Below, in pieces: positions 12,746 through 24,049 of a stretch of DNA of 64,000 bases. This stretch comes from Membranipora membranacea (Eukaryota > Bryozoa > Gymnolaemata > Cheilostomatida > Membraniporidae): contig OU612071.1 of the NCBI GenBank assembly GCA_914767715.1, positions 10,089,493-10,153,492 of the forward strand, given 5' to 3'. The position numbers and the translations under genes are program-made. Position 1 is the first letter of the stretch. Each line of letters begins with the position of its first letter. Below the pieces are notes generated by a model, which ran no database searches, was not told where the DNA came from, and saw only the letters and a list, made by a program, of their open reading frames with translations.

Positions 12746-13704
12746 TTCTCCTATCGCCTCTACACAATATCGGCATCAACAGAGCACAGGCTATGTGTAT
12801 TAGTATAAACTCATCAAAACAAAATTTAAATAAAACTAGATATTCTGTACTGTACTTATTATTCTTTCAAATATTATTTTTCACAGATAACATGATAATA
12901 TTCTTTCTGTCAATCTACTATTAATGTACTTTTTTTCAGGGCTAATATTGTGAAACATTCTTTGAGAATGAAAATTATGCCAATAATTTATTAGAAAAAA
13001 AAAGAAATGGGATGCATTTTAAATCTGTTAGTTCCTCTAATTTTCTATCAAACCGCTGAAACAGTTACAGTTCCATTTTATAATAGCATTGAGGTCAATT
13101 TTAATAGAGAAGATGTTTTAGTGTTACAAAAAAGTTCTAAACCCTCTCTTTATTCATGGGCATATTATTTAACTTCATAGAATGATATACTCTGCTCTTA
13201 AGTATCATTCTTCCTATTCAACTTCAATGGTTGTAGAAAAAATTAAAAGAAAATTAAATTTGAATCTAATTCACATAATTGATTGGGAAACTCTCTTTCT
13301 GGGTACAATGTATGTATAACATGAACCATGAACATGAACCATGAACCTATGCCTGTTGCAGCTGTAGCCCGGGGCCACCAAAGAAGGGTTAAATATTATT
13401 GTATAACATCCAACTATTAAAGGTTTGTAACATGACTATATCAGTTTTCTTGTGTAAGCGCTGCACCCCTGATGGTATAATGCAACATATTAAGGTCTCA
13501 CCACCACATATCTCAAGTATTGAAAATAAACACAATGCTGCAACCTGCAATCATCTTTTGTACAGCAGTATACACTTCTCAATTGATAGATCTTAAACTA
13601 CTATTGCCACTCAAGGGAATCCGTCCTCTTTGGGCTCTGAATAGCTCAGAGTAACCAATTGGGTCTTTAATCTCATAATGGTCACCCTAGATAAAAATAG
13701 TCTG

Positions 13705-14138
13705 TGTAACAGCCATCACCTGTCATGTATCAGGTCATGACAGTGACAGTTCTGGCTGTCACTGGAAATACCATAATAATAAACATTTTTTATTAACTTC
13801 CAGTGGCAGAAATAATAACCCTTTAATAGACATTTATTACATTAATAATGACCAACTTATGGGCTGTGTCCTGGTGTGCAGTGTTACGCTTCGCCATCTT
13901 GATGAGTGTCAGCCAATTAATTATCACTTTGCTATTACCTAGTTTTTGCAATTTAATTGATATCATACGATGTCCTGTTTTCACATCCTTTTGGTGATAC
14001 TATATAAGAGATTGTTTTTACTCAGTTTAGTGTGTGTTGTTTGAGAGAGCAATAAAGATGCTGGTGTGCAATTACACGTCTCGTCAATTCACCCTAGTAA
14101 CCGCTCAGTGTGCGGCATAGTGGTTTAGTGCCGTCACA
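13705..14138 (+). mobile_element. Solo LTR (434 bp) in unit 2
   Basis: Begins TGTAACAG and ends GTCACA, has a TATA-like element (actatataag) and an AATAAA signal in the order expected for an LTR, and is nearly identical to the LTRs at 52017-52450 and 53466-53899. The target duplication TCTG is perfect (13701-13704 and 14139-14142), and unit 1 keeps the empty site (aaatagtctgcacaaac near 4666-4682). It therefore inserted after the segmental duplication and then lost its interior by LTR-LTR recombination. Confidence 0.95.
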
Positions 14139-15303
14139 TCTGCACAAACTAATCTTCAAAGTAAGCTTATGAAATAGCCGATTACAACATATTTCTAATT
14201 AGTAAAATTGGTACCTACGCCACTATCTCAGCTAGGTAAATTAAATTCCCACCCTGATTTTTTCGATCAGTTTTTATAAAAAATCTGCCCATTTGGTAAA
14301 AAGCCGAGATTGCAGCCTCATTTAATCAGTTCTAAGCTATACATAATAACACACATTTTCCTGTGTAGCAGCATTTTTTTAACGTCTCGATTTGATGATT
14401 TCTGTACTGAGTTGTATATTTATTGAATAGTAGGAAAATGGGGAAATAAATCTCACATACAGCTTGTGCTCAAGAGGTCTTGATCAGAAAGCAAAAAATA
14501 CAGTGCATGTCAGCACACTTTTCAACTAACTGTAACAGTTGAATAAATTGAAAATCTTTACCATCACCTGAAGCAAACTCTGTTCCTTATGTGTCATAAA
14601 ACCTGGCGTATATAATTCACTCTTCACATAATGCCAATATAATATAAGATACATTTGTATAGACATTGTGGTCTTACTAATATTGGTACCATATGGATTT
14701 ACTAGAGTCTTGACTAAACTGAATTACATGAGAATAAAATCTGGTCTTCTGTTTGACACTGTTAGCTAGTACAACTGTTTGATCTATGAGCAATTCTGGA
14801 TGTGAGAACTAGCAGAAAAAGGTAGACAGTAACTTATTGTTCATGTGGTTGGCAGTGTGATGCATATTTTGCCTCTCTAGATGTACCACTGCCAACTCAT
14901 TTACATAAGTTTTGTACATAATTGTTTGGTGTTAGCCTTTGCAAAATTGTTTTCGCATTCAAGGGGAGCAAATGAAACTGGCGGGATATGTTTCATTTTC
15001 ATGATTGGGTAAGCAACTAGCAGAGACCACAGCAATACATGGTAGCAAAATGTGAAGTATTTCATATCCTATCTGCAGTCATTATTGAACATTTAAATTT
15101 CCCTAAAATTGACAAAGAATCTATTATACACCAAAGTTTCAAGCTGCCGAAGCACTAGTTGCCAGTTCAAAGTGTTTCAGAGATCTGACAACCCTATCAC
15201 TCATCTTGGCATGCAATGGTAGACATGTGTACTGCTGATTGCTACAATTTAAATTCTCCTTCGGCCTATCAATATTTTTTTAACATTCATATGAATAGAA
15301 GCG
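14139..15303. other. Intergenic DNA, unit 2
   Basis: Alignable to 4671-5833 of unit 1 with scattered substitutions; no coding region, RNA gene or further repeat recognised. Confidence 0.5.
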
Positions 15304-15540
15304 AGGTCAGGTCAGGTCGGGTCGGGTCGGGTCGGGTCGGGTCGGGCCGGGTCGGGTCGGGTCGGGTCGGGTCGGGTCGGGTCGGGTCGGGTCAGGTCAG
15401 GTCAGGTCAGGTCAGGTCAGGTCAGGTCAGGTCAGGTCAGGTCAGGTCAGGTCAGGTCAGGTCAGGTCAGGTCAGGTCAGGTCAGGTCAGGTCAGGTCAG
15501 GTCAGGTCTGGTCAGGTCTGGTCAGGTCAGGTCAGGTCAG
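15304..15540 (+). repeat. (GGTCA/GGTCG)n array, unit 2
   Basis: About 47 pentamers. The 5' part is a run of GGTCG units (with one GGCCG), the 3' part GGTCA with two GGTCT units. Unit 1 has no GGTCG block, so the variant arose and spread within this array after the duplication, or was lost from unit 1. Confidence 0.98.
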
Positions 15541-16500
15541 TATCAAACACAAAGCAGGTACACAATCTAATAGATAGAAAGAATAAAAAATGAATTACTT
15601 TGTTTATCAACTTACATGAAATAGTTTGTCACAATGTTTTTTTTTTGTCATATGGCGGTTAGGACACTGAAAACGAATGCAAGACTACCACGATGAAATC
15701 AAATACTGAGCCAATGATAGTTGTGCCTACCCCACTCAAGAAAGCCAGGAAATAAAAAATCGAAATATTGTTGGCGCACAATAATTAAAAATACAACATC
15801 AATTGAAAATATAATAGAGTAGAAGGTACACGCTCTCTCCTGCGAGTTAGCTCTCTGTAAAGTAGGTTAATAAATTGGTTCCATCTCTCGCCAAACTTGA
15901 TGAGACTAGAACTGAATATATATTCTTATGCTGTCCGCCTCTTGTACTACAATTCAGAAAAATACCTAAAAAACATGGTTGTTAAATGTTTGAATACAAG
16001 TCATCACACAAATACATGAGTCTTGCAGTAAATTTGAGTATTTTTTTTATAGAATTTCTTTTGCAAGACTTTCATGTTTACTTTCTATTTGTAAATGGTC
16101 TCACATATTTTATTTGGCGTCAACCAACAGCATGACAGTGCAAAAAATTACAAACAATACGTGATGGTTGATAAAACAAATTGTTCTTTTTATCAAATAT
16201 ATTCATCCATTTAATGACTCTGACAAGGAATTGAACACAGATTTTATGGTTGCCAACTGTTTTTTTCATTATTTTACTCAACCCCTGTTCGTGCAAGGGT
16301 CAGTGAATTATTATCCGTCTTGAAAGTGGCCGGCAAATGTTGCATTATCCTGGGCTGGGGATTTGTTACAATTTGTGCTCCACATTCAGTCTTTTCTCAC
16401 TGTTTACATCTAGTTGTTCGACTGTTTGGTGACATCATGTTATCATATCAAAGACTAATGAGGACCTTCTTTTTCTGAATTGGCTTACAATGTCCATATT

Positions 16501-19500
16501 TCACGTGGCTAATAACTCACAATTGAGAGCATTGCTCGCTTCATTCACAGTGTCAGCATAAAGAATCTTCGGCAGGTTTTCTTCATCATCTCTTTCCCAA
16601 TCACAACGAGTGATGTTCTGATTCTGTATGGCGACCAGGTAGAGAAGGTCCATAGGACAACGATCATGTTTATGAACAATGTACATACTACGGCAAGTAA
16701 GATGTCTGCAAATGAAATATATGTAACGTTATGTAGTGTTAGGTATGCTAAATGAGAGGACCTGCTCTTAACAATGTCACTTCTAGATAAACTGACCCCT
16801 CTCACTCCCTTGGCAGTCCGGGTGTGACAAACATCCATTATTAATCAGAATAGACGACATTCTGCAGCAGCCAGTCTCATTTTTGGTATGGTCGAAAATT
16901 TAATATAAAAAGACTGACAATAACTTCTGACACCTGTAAGCATAGTTTTTTACTAATTGTCAGAGCGAAATAACAGATTTAAATGTGAGCTGCGCATATA
17001 ATGTTTTAATGAAGTTGTGCATAAAAATAGATAATTCTATTCATTAACTTTGTAAGTAAGCCCTGCTGTTAACCAACTCACTGCAGCTGACTGGCAAACT
17101 TGTAGTATTTTTTAATTATTTGATACGTTCTTAAGTGGTTTGATAGTACCATGTATATTCTTTCTGATGGCAGCTTTAATGCAAAAGTGAGATATGTAGA
17201 CGCCATAACTAGATAATTAAAGGTTCAAGACCAACACATGTTTGAGCTTACTTTCAGTATTGCGGTGCTGTTTTCAATAACGTGACAAACTTAAAAGATT
17301 GCTGCATATTAAAATCACATAATTGACTGACATTCACAGAAAGTGTACTCTAACTGTCCATGTACTAAGATTTGAGTTGCTACAAATAAATGTGACAAGA
17401 AATATGATTTTTGGGGTCAAGTTTTCAATCGGCAATTATCATGTGTGTGTGCATACTCCAGCTAAAGTCTTCAGTGGCAAATTGGTGCATGTGGAGAATA
17501 AAACAACATAACGTTGACCATTAGAAGATATGAAACATTAAAAATTTTATTGGGTTGAAACTCACTCTGCATCTGCGGGGCGCCAATACCAGTCTAAATC
17601 CAGAGGTTGGCTCCCTCTTGTGAGGCTTGACCAGCTGCTTGAAATTAGATTTGATGCAGACAGCCATGACTCATGTGATGTTCCCTCGCCCTCAAACAGC
17701 AGGTGTTTTACCTCTGCTTCAGCAACATAAATCCCCAGACGAACCTGGTAAATATAATGATTGATTAAAGTTATCTTTTATTGCATATTTACTACTTGTT
17801 TTTATATGCCAAGGAAACAAAATGGTTATCCGCACCATAGAAGGGAGTGGTATGGTATGTAAGGAATGCACCCTAAATAATATTTAGTCTTAACAAATCA
17901 CTAGAAAATTTCTGCTTCTTTTTCCCAATCTAATGTGCAATAACGAGACAGCAAGTCAAAATCAAGCCCATGCAGATCAAACAATCAAATGATCGTCATT
18001 TATAACCTCCTACGTACCACCCTCCCTGGGTATGAGAAACATGCTATGAAAATCGAATCTTTCAGTGTAAGCACATAATGATAATATGATACATATTAAC
18101 AGAGATTGGGCAATCATGTTGTGAATAGTGAACAGTTATACTACACTTTAATTAATGCACTTCATGGACAATTATATAGCACACTCGCCTGGTTAACATC
18201 AAGTTGCTCCCAGAATTGAACCGCACTACTTTTAATCACTTTAGCCTCACCACCAGTGCATGCCAGCTCATCCAAGTTGGTGGTTGTAGGAGTAGAAAAC
18301 TCCTCATCCATCCATGGACCTGTAACCTGATTGCGCCATCTTGGGGTTTTGAGAAGCTTTGGTCGACAAAACACCATCTTCCATGAGTCTTTGAAAATGC
18401 AAAAATGTCAAGAGCTAGTAGGATTTTGGAACAATTCTAAATCTACAAAGGCGGCTCGATTTATCATTGTCATTGAGACTGAAGCAATTTGCTTAACAGC
18501 AACAATACATACATGTGAGAGTATGATGGAAAGCTATAACTTTCATCATCGAGTAGAAATGGAACACTGAATTGGAATCATAATGTCGGCCTGAGCTTGA
18601 TAGCAAAGAGTTTGACGAGAGCCAAAGACTGTTTTAGCGAGCTAAACCAATGATGACCAGCATGAGCTCCCAGTTGCTCTTGTTATAAGCCGATGTACTT
18701 ACCAGTTTTTCTTAGGGTTCCTGAAATGGGCTATGTAAGGCCAATAATTCTAAAACATACGGTGTGTTAATAGGGTGGCATAAGTAGAATGATCTGAGCT
18801 AGTCGTGTGCAATGGCATGGCTCCATTTTTCATCAGTTCATCCTTTTTTATTTATCTAAATATTGCTACAAATGATAGTTTATTGAATGCGGAATTAAAA
18901 CTTTGTTTTGTGAAGCTAGCAGTCACTCACAATTCCACAAAGCCAATGATATCAGTAATCACCTCACCTCTTTTATATTGGTAGTAAGAGGCTGTACCTT
19001 CCTCTGTGATCATATCTGTCCAATCGCCGTAAATGTCTAGAGAAGACACTGTGCATGTATTCCGTATAGCGCTGTAACTGCAATACAAACCAAAAAGTAA
19101 TGCAAATATTTTAGTATGAAGCTTGCATAGATGGCCAAAACAAAGTATTGTTAGATTCCAGCTTACATATACCAGAATAATAAAAGGTGGCTTCCATGAC
19201 CTATTTGAAAATATTGTATAAATAAAAGGCTAAATGTCTTCATCTTTAAAATTGATTGTCTCACTTTTCATGTTTCTCACCTGTACACATTACATCTACA
19301 TTTGAGCTTCAACAAACAAATATTGAGGCAGTCCTCAGCGCTAATGGCTCCTTCCTGTACTGTGTTCAAAGTGTCAGCTCCAATCATTCCATACAACACT
19401 TTGACATCATTTAGCTTTTTAAATTCATATTCTTCCAATGGCTCAAGGTCCATATCTACAATGAACAAAAGCAAACCTTATGCAAATATGTTGCAATGTC

Positions 19501-20961
19501 AATATGCTTTTTGCAAAGTGCTACAGTCTCAAGAAAATTAGTTTGTTAGAAAAAAGGAAAGTTTTATTCAAGGGGACACTGATCTCCATAATTTAGACAT
19601 CGTATTTCCAAAATAGTTTTGTGATTGTTGTTTTAATAGTAGTAACACCTTCACTTAAGGTCAGTCACCTTTTTTAACATAAACATCAGAGTTGTTAGAT
19701 ACAGCATCCTTGATGGTGATCGGCAGAAGAGACGTTATTACACAGTTTTCAGTGTCTTTCTCCTCATCGAAGCTGAATGCTACGCAGTCTGGCTGATGGT
19801 GACAGAGATATGCACATGCGGTATGAGATTCCATTTTAGTGATGTTATCTGGTGAACAGATGATGGCATCGGCTGCCATTCGTGTGAATCTGACATGTGT
19901 CACTGCACTATTTGCATGTGGTGATAAGATCTGCAAAAAGAAATTGCTTAAGAAAGTGATATTCATGTCATTTACTTGTATTTCGAATCACTTGTACTGT
20001 TATCTTTACAGTTTTAAATCTTGCGATATGTAATAAATATGCCAGCATCCAGTCTCGTTAATCAGACATCTGTCACTGAATTATTTGCATGTGGTGATAA
20101 GATCTGCGAAAATTCAAATTAATATTTTTGTTTAAGAAATTTATATCCATGCCAGCAACTCATTTTCCAAACCTCTTATACCGTTAGCTTTACAAACTTG
20201 CCACACTATGGCAAACTTCAACTGAATATATATCTCTCGTCTACCTTGTAAACCGGCGAGAAAGAATAAGTTATAAATAGGTCAACATGACCTGCATTGT
20301 CCAAACACTGACACTACTTTACAGCATATCACTAGGAAGTTATGTCTCCACATTTTAAAGAATGGGCTGCAAAATAGTGGGAGTAAAGGCAAGGCAAGGT
20401 GGTAATGTCTGGGCCAATTTTGCTTGCAGTTTGTGGGTCCAACAGGTCCCAGTAGTCAGTGGACCGCAGTGATTCGAACCCGCGCCTTCAACATTTGCAT
20501 GCCGAATACCGGCGATCTAGCAGGCTGAGCCACCTCCCATTCCTTGGGTACTGAATTTCGACAACATCAAAATAATTAATTTTCTAGCTGGGTGATGCAA
20601 AAACAATAGAAAGGGCATACAAATGGTGTGCCACAATATTGAAACAAATGGTTACATACTTAACATGATTGCGTGTCAGACACTATACTATATTTTCATT
20701 TGGAGGTTTATTTAAATGAGAAGCTGAAAATAAGCAGCAGCAGGACCAATATTTTAACTCCTGATCACTAATTTCTTTTTGACAGATCGAATACCTAAGT
20801 TTCTAGCGGTACAAACACAATTTGGAGTCAAGATATTTCAGCACAATGTCCAAAAACATTTCAGCCCCCTCTCCAAGAGAGGTGATTTATGACTTTACCT
20901 GTTGGATTGAGCTGAAAGAACAAAATCCGGTGACAACAAAAAATAATGGGAGATACTCCAT
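16501..20961 (-). CDS. Secreted PAN/apple-like protein, copy 2
   Basis: Paralogue of the gene at 7281-11777, read from exons 20961-20899 (signal peptide, one Leu to Phe change in the hydrophobic core), 19930-19669, 19455-19281, 19077-18931, about 18382-18189, 17744-17566 and 16705-16501 (TGA 16503-16501). Every exon has exactly the length of its counterpart in copy 1, and I saw no stop within them. Substitutions are scattered: for example the first cysteine-rich exon keeps all its cysteines, while the last exon changes DHAGCPTDF to DRCPMDLL-type residues, losing the GCP glycine. The exon 5 donor is GC in both copies (GCGAGT here). Both copies may be functional; divergence of the last exon hints at relaxed constraint or new specificity. 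Function unknown. Confidence 0.66.
20390..20541 (-). mobile_element. tRNA-headed SINE fragment, unit 2
   Basis: Counterpart of the SINE at 11200-11352, on the minus strand in the first intron of copy 2. Box B here reads gggttcgaatc and the leading box A tggctcagcctgcta; no complete cloverleaf closes around them. Confidence 0.6.
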
Positions 20962-21784
20962 GATGATTTTGTCCCAACACAGCTGAATCAACTGACTGCT
21001 GTAGAAAGATTGATGCTCTTATTTATAAATCTTTCTATGTGTAAGCCGGTCACAAACACAAAGCGTGCTCCAATGAGACTGATATATGATAAGTATACGC
21101 TAATATTAGTATATGTTACTATTAATATTTTCAGTGCCAATCAATATCAACTGATAATATAACAAATTTATTATAATTTTGTGGTATTTTTCAAAGGCTT
21201 TGGGCATAAATTACTTGAAACAACTCAAAGTGACATGTGAATGATAATACCTAGATGTTTGCCCAATCTTCAACAGTATCTGCTGGCAATAAATTGTGGT
21301 TAAACTCTTGCATCAAAACAATAATTATTTGAAATCAGCACTTTACCTTTTAAAAAGACATTTATGAAAAAAATGCCGAGAGTAAATTAACTTTAGATGA
21401 AGCTCTAGAAGAACAAGTTGCAGGTATATTATCAAACCTATGGAATGAATGAATCATCCACTTCCACTGGTTAGTTATTGTTTTTGATCCCTCCAATATG
21501 TTGACCAAACCTAGATTGATCTGACCCACGATTGGATAACGCCATAAAGTCACAACGGACCAGGTGAAACATGTATCCCATCATCAGACACATTTAGCGT
21601 CACATGTGCCACGCGCACCATTCGATTCAGATCAGTTTTATTTGCCCTGCAAGAACTAATTTGGTTTGACCGTGCTCAGGCTCTTATACTGAAAACATTT
21701 GTCCTTATTTCATGAATTGTGTGGTGCTCATTTTCACTTTGCAATCCTGGGGAGCTGACTCTTCTTGTATTCATACAAAATTTC

Positions 21785-21915
21785 TCAAAGACTGATTAAA
21801 AATATTGATTAAAAATTTTGATTCTTAATCAAAGTTTGTTTAATCAAAAGATTTTTAATCAAAAGAATTTTGATTAAAAACTTTGATCAAAGAACTTGAT
21901 TAAAAATTGTAAATG
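21785..21915. repeat. Array of TTGATTAAAAAT / ATTTTTAATCAA motifs
   Basis: About ten short copies of a TTAATCAAA-type core in both orientations, spaced 10-20 bases, immediately 5' of the LINE open frames. The alternating orientation makes it strongly self-complementary. It may be the LINE promoter region or an older simple repeat. Confidence 0.7.
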
Positions 21916-21996
21916 ATTATTTAAACAAACTCAGAGCACTTCAAAACAAGCTGGGTTCATCAACTCAAGACAACAGCATCGAAATCAAAGGTACTC

Positions 21997-23364
21997 TTGA
22001 CAACATTCAAATCGTACTGGCGTGCAATTCTGCAACATACGAGGTTGTCAAAGCTAACTTCGTTAAAAGGGCAAGGACTTTACACCTCTTTACAGACCAA
22101 CCGAGATCAAACAAAAACAACTTTAGTTGCTGTAGCGGTCACAGTTAAAACCAAGAAGAATGGAAAAAAATCTTTATACACTGCAAACTTTTATAATACA
22201 ACATCTACCATACTTGTCAATGGTATTAAGGACAAAGATATATTCCTTGACCACTACATTAAACTTATCAACGACATTCCTGAACATACTATAAATGCAT
22301 AGAATGCAACCATTCAGCAGAAATGTAAAGAATTCATTACATCCGAGCAAGGCATGAATGCGGCCAAAGTTCAACTACCAAGTCTGGAAAACGGCTACAC
22401 GTCCAATCAAAGCTCCAGCACATCAGTTGCCATGGAAAGCACCAGCTCTCACAATCATCAAAGAACATCAGGCAACACATGTGAATCATGCAGCAATATC
22501 CAAAGCTTCATCAGCGTCATGATGAGCAAAATCTCGGAGTTAGAAAATAAAGTTAAACAACAAATAACTTTAATACAGAAACTTGTTGACCAACAACCAA
22601 TAACCGATCAAATACAACATCAACTCGACCAACTTGAAACCAGCATCAACAAACATCTAACAATTAAATTGGAATGCAATTCAAATTCCTCACCACATGA
22701 AGAAGTTTCTCCCAACAATCAAACAGCATCAGCACAACACTGGGCTAATTATAATCATCAGCAACTTAATCTGCCATCAACTTCCTCAACGAACAACAAC
22801 AATCGAACCAGCATGAGAACACAACTCCCAAAAGAACAAAAAATAGACAACAGTTTCCGCCCTATAGACAATCTTGACATAGATATTAAGAAGGACTCCA
22901 TGACCTACAGCAACTTTAACCAAGATACCATCAGACGCACCCTCAACAAAACCTTTGGGCCAATCATAATAGAAAAGATTACCAGACATAACTTCAATAC
23001 AAACAAACCCAAAAATATGATGCAGTTCAACCACCAAGAAACGAGAAACAACATCCTACGCAAATGGAACACTGATCTATTTGGTGGATCAAGTATACGC
23101 CAAACAATCGACCCGAGGTACCTGACAGAAAATATGAGGATGTTGAAAGGTGTCCCACTAGATGCTGAGGACAGCACTGTAATAAATATTATAAAAGTGC
23201 TCTACCCTCATGCTACATCAGAAAGAATTTTTAAGGAGGGCAAACCAATGAGAATGTTCAAAATTAAGTTCAATTCTCATGATGATTTTCTTTTTTCTAT
23301 TAAAAATGGCATTTGTCTCCAATCACAAAGTGTTAAATGTCAATTTGAGCAAATGAGATTATGA
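21997..23364 (+). pseudogene. LINE ORF1 protein
   Basis: Upstream part (to TAG at 22300-22302) and a 336-residue downstream part starting at Met 22354 are in the same frame, separated by that in-frame stop. The downstream part has a Ser/Thr-rich start, a CxxC pair (TCESC) followed by a leucine/isoleucine-rich coiled-coil near residues 50-75, then a Gln/Asn-rich linker and a basic C-terminal half. This fits RNA-binding ORF1 proteins of LINEs. No PHD or CCHC zinc knuckle is evident. The ORF1 stop overlaps the ORF2 start. Confidence 0.75.
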
Positions 23365-24047
23365 ATTCTGAATTTGCATTTTTGAATGTCCGTGGAATCA
23401 CCAGCAAAATAGAGGAGATAAAATCAATTTTGCATCAACGTAAATTCGCAATTCTAGGATTAGCAGAAACATTTTTGAATGAGCATGATGGTGTTGGAAT
23501 TTATGCGGTGCCAGGTTATCAGGTGATTAGGAGAGATCGGGGATATGGTTACGGTGGTGGTCTCATTGTCTACATACATGAATCCGTGCAATTCGAACAT
23601 CTTGCAGATTTTGACAATAGCATGCCTGAGTCTATAACTATCAAAGTAAAGCCAAGTACAAATAAAATTTGTTTAGTCTCATTTATATACAGGCCTCCCA
23701 ACTCCAAGTCCGCATGGTATGATCTTGCTTACGAAAACTTTGATAAAGCTTTTTCACTGTATAATGAAATGATTATACTTGGAGATTTTAACATCAACAT
23801 CCTTGAACAAAGAAGCAACAGAAAGTGGTTGAATATTGTTAAATCTTTTTCCTTCCGTCAATTGATCTCGGAGCCAACAAGAGTTACAGAAACATCCAGC
23901 ACCCTGATCGATCACATATACACAAATCTGCCCTCAGACATGCCAGAGAGTGGAATTATAAAATATGGAATGATTGATCATTACTTAGTTTTCATTAAAA
24001 TTTTATTTTCCACATTAAAGTTAAAAGCAAAAAGAGCATCATTTGAA
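23361..24047 (+). pseudogene. LINE ORF2, endonuclease domain
   Basis: Apurinic/apyrimidinic-type endonuclease that would nick target DNA for target-primed reverse transcription. Landmarks in order: FLNVRGI near the start, LAETFLN (the catalytic glutamate motif), GGGLIVYI, SFIYRPPNS, LGDFNIN (catalytic Asp/Asn), and DHIYTN plus IDHYLV (the SDH-like histidine, here I-D-H). The frame stops at TAG 24048-24050, created at the edge of the inserted element. The domain itself is otherwise open, so the copy is fairly recent. Confidence 0.92.
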
Positions 24048-24049
24048 TA

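Larger units (their letters stand above)
12533..21718. repeat. Segmental tandem duplication, unit 2
   Basis: Second copy of the 9-kb unit. Relative to unit 1 it has a 438-bp gain (solo LTR plus target duplication at 13705-14142), a GGTCA array shorter by about 180 bases and containing a GGTCG-type block, and small indels (for example a missing stretch near 16190). All exons of the minus-strand gene keep the same length in both units, although introns differ by indels, suggesting both gene copies have been under constraint. Confidence 0.93.

Noticed and set aside
20390-20541. A functional tRNA gene with box A and box B
   Set aside because: No seven-base-pair acceptor stem or anticodon arm closes around the boxes; better explained as a SINE head. 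The same reasoning applies to 11200-11352, 35311-35380, 44812-44892 and 62143-62215.
22786-23177. Minus-strand frames of 83 and 90 codons with hydrophobic composition
   Set aside because: They are antisense shadows of the LINE ORF1 coding sequence.
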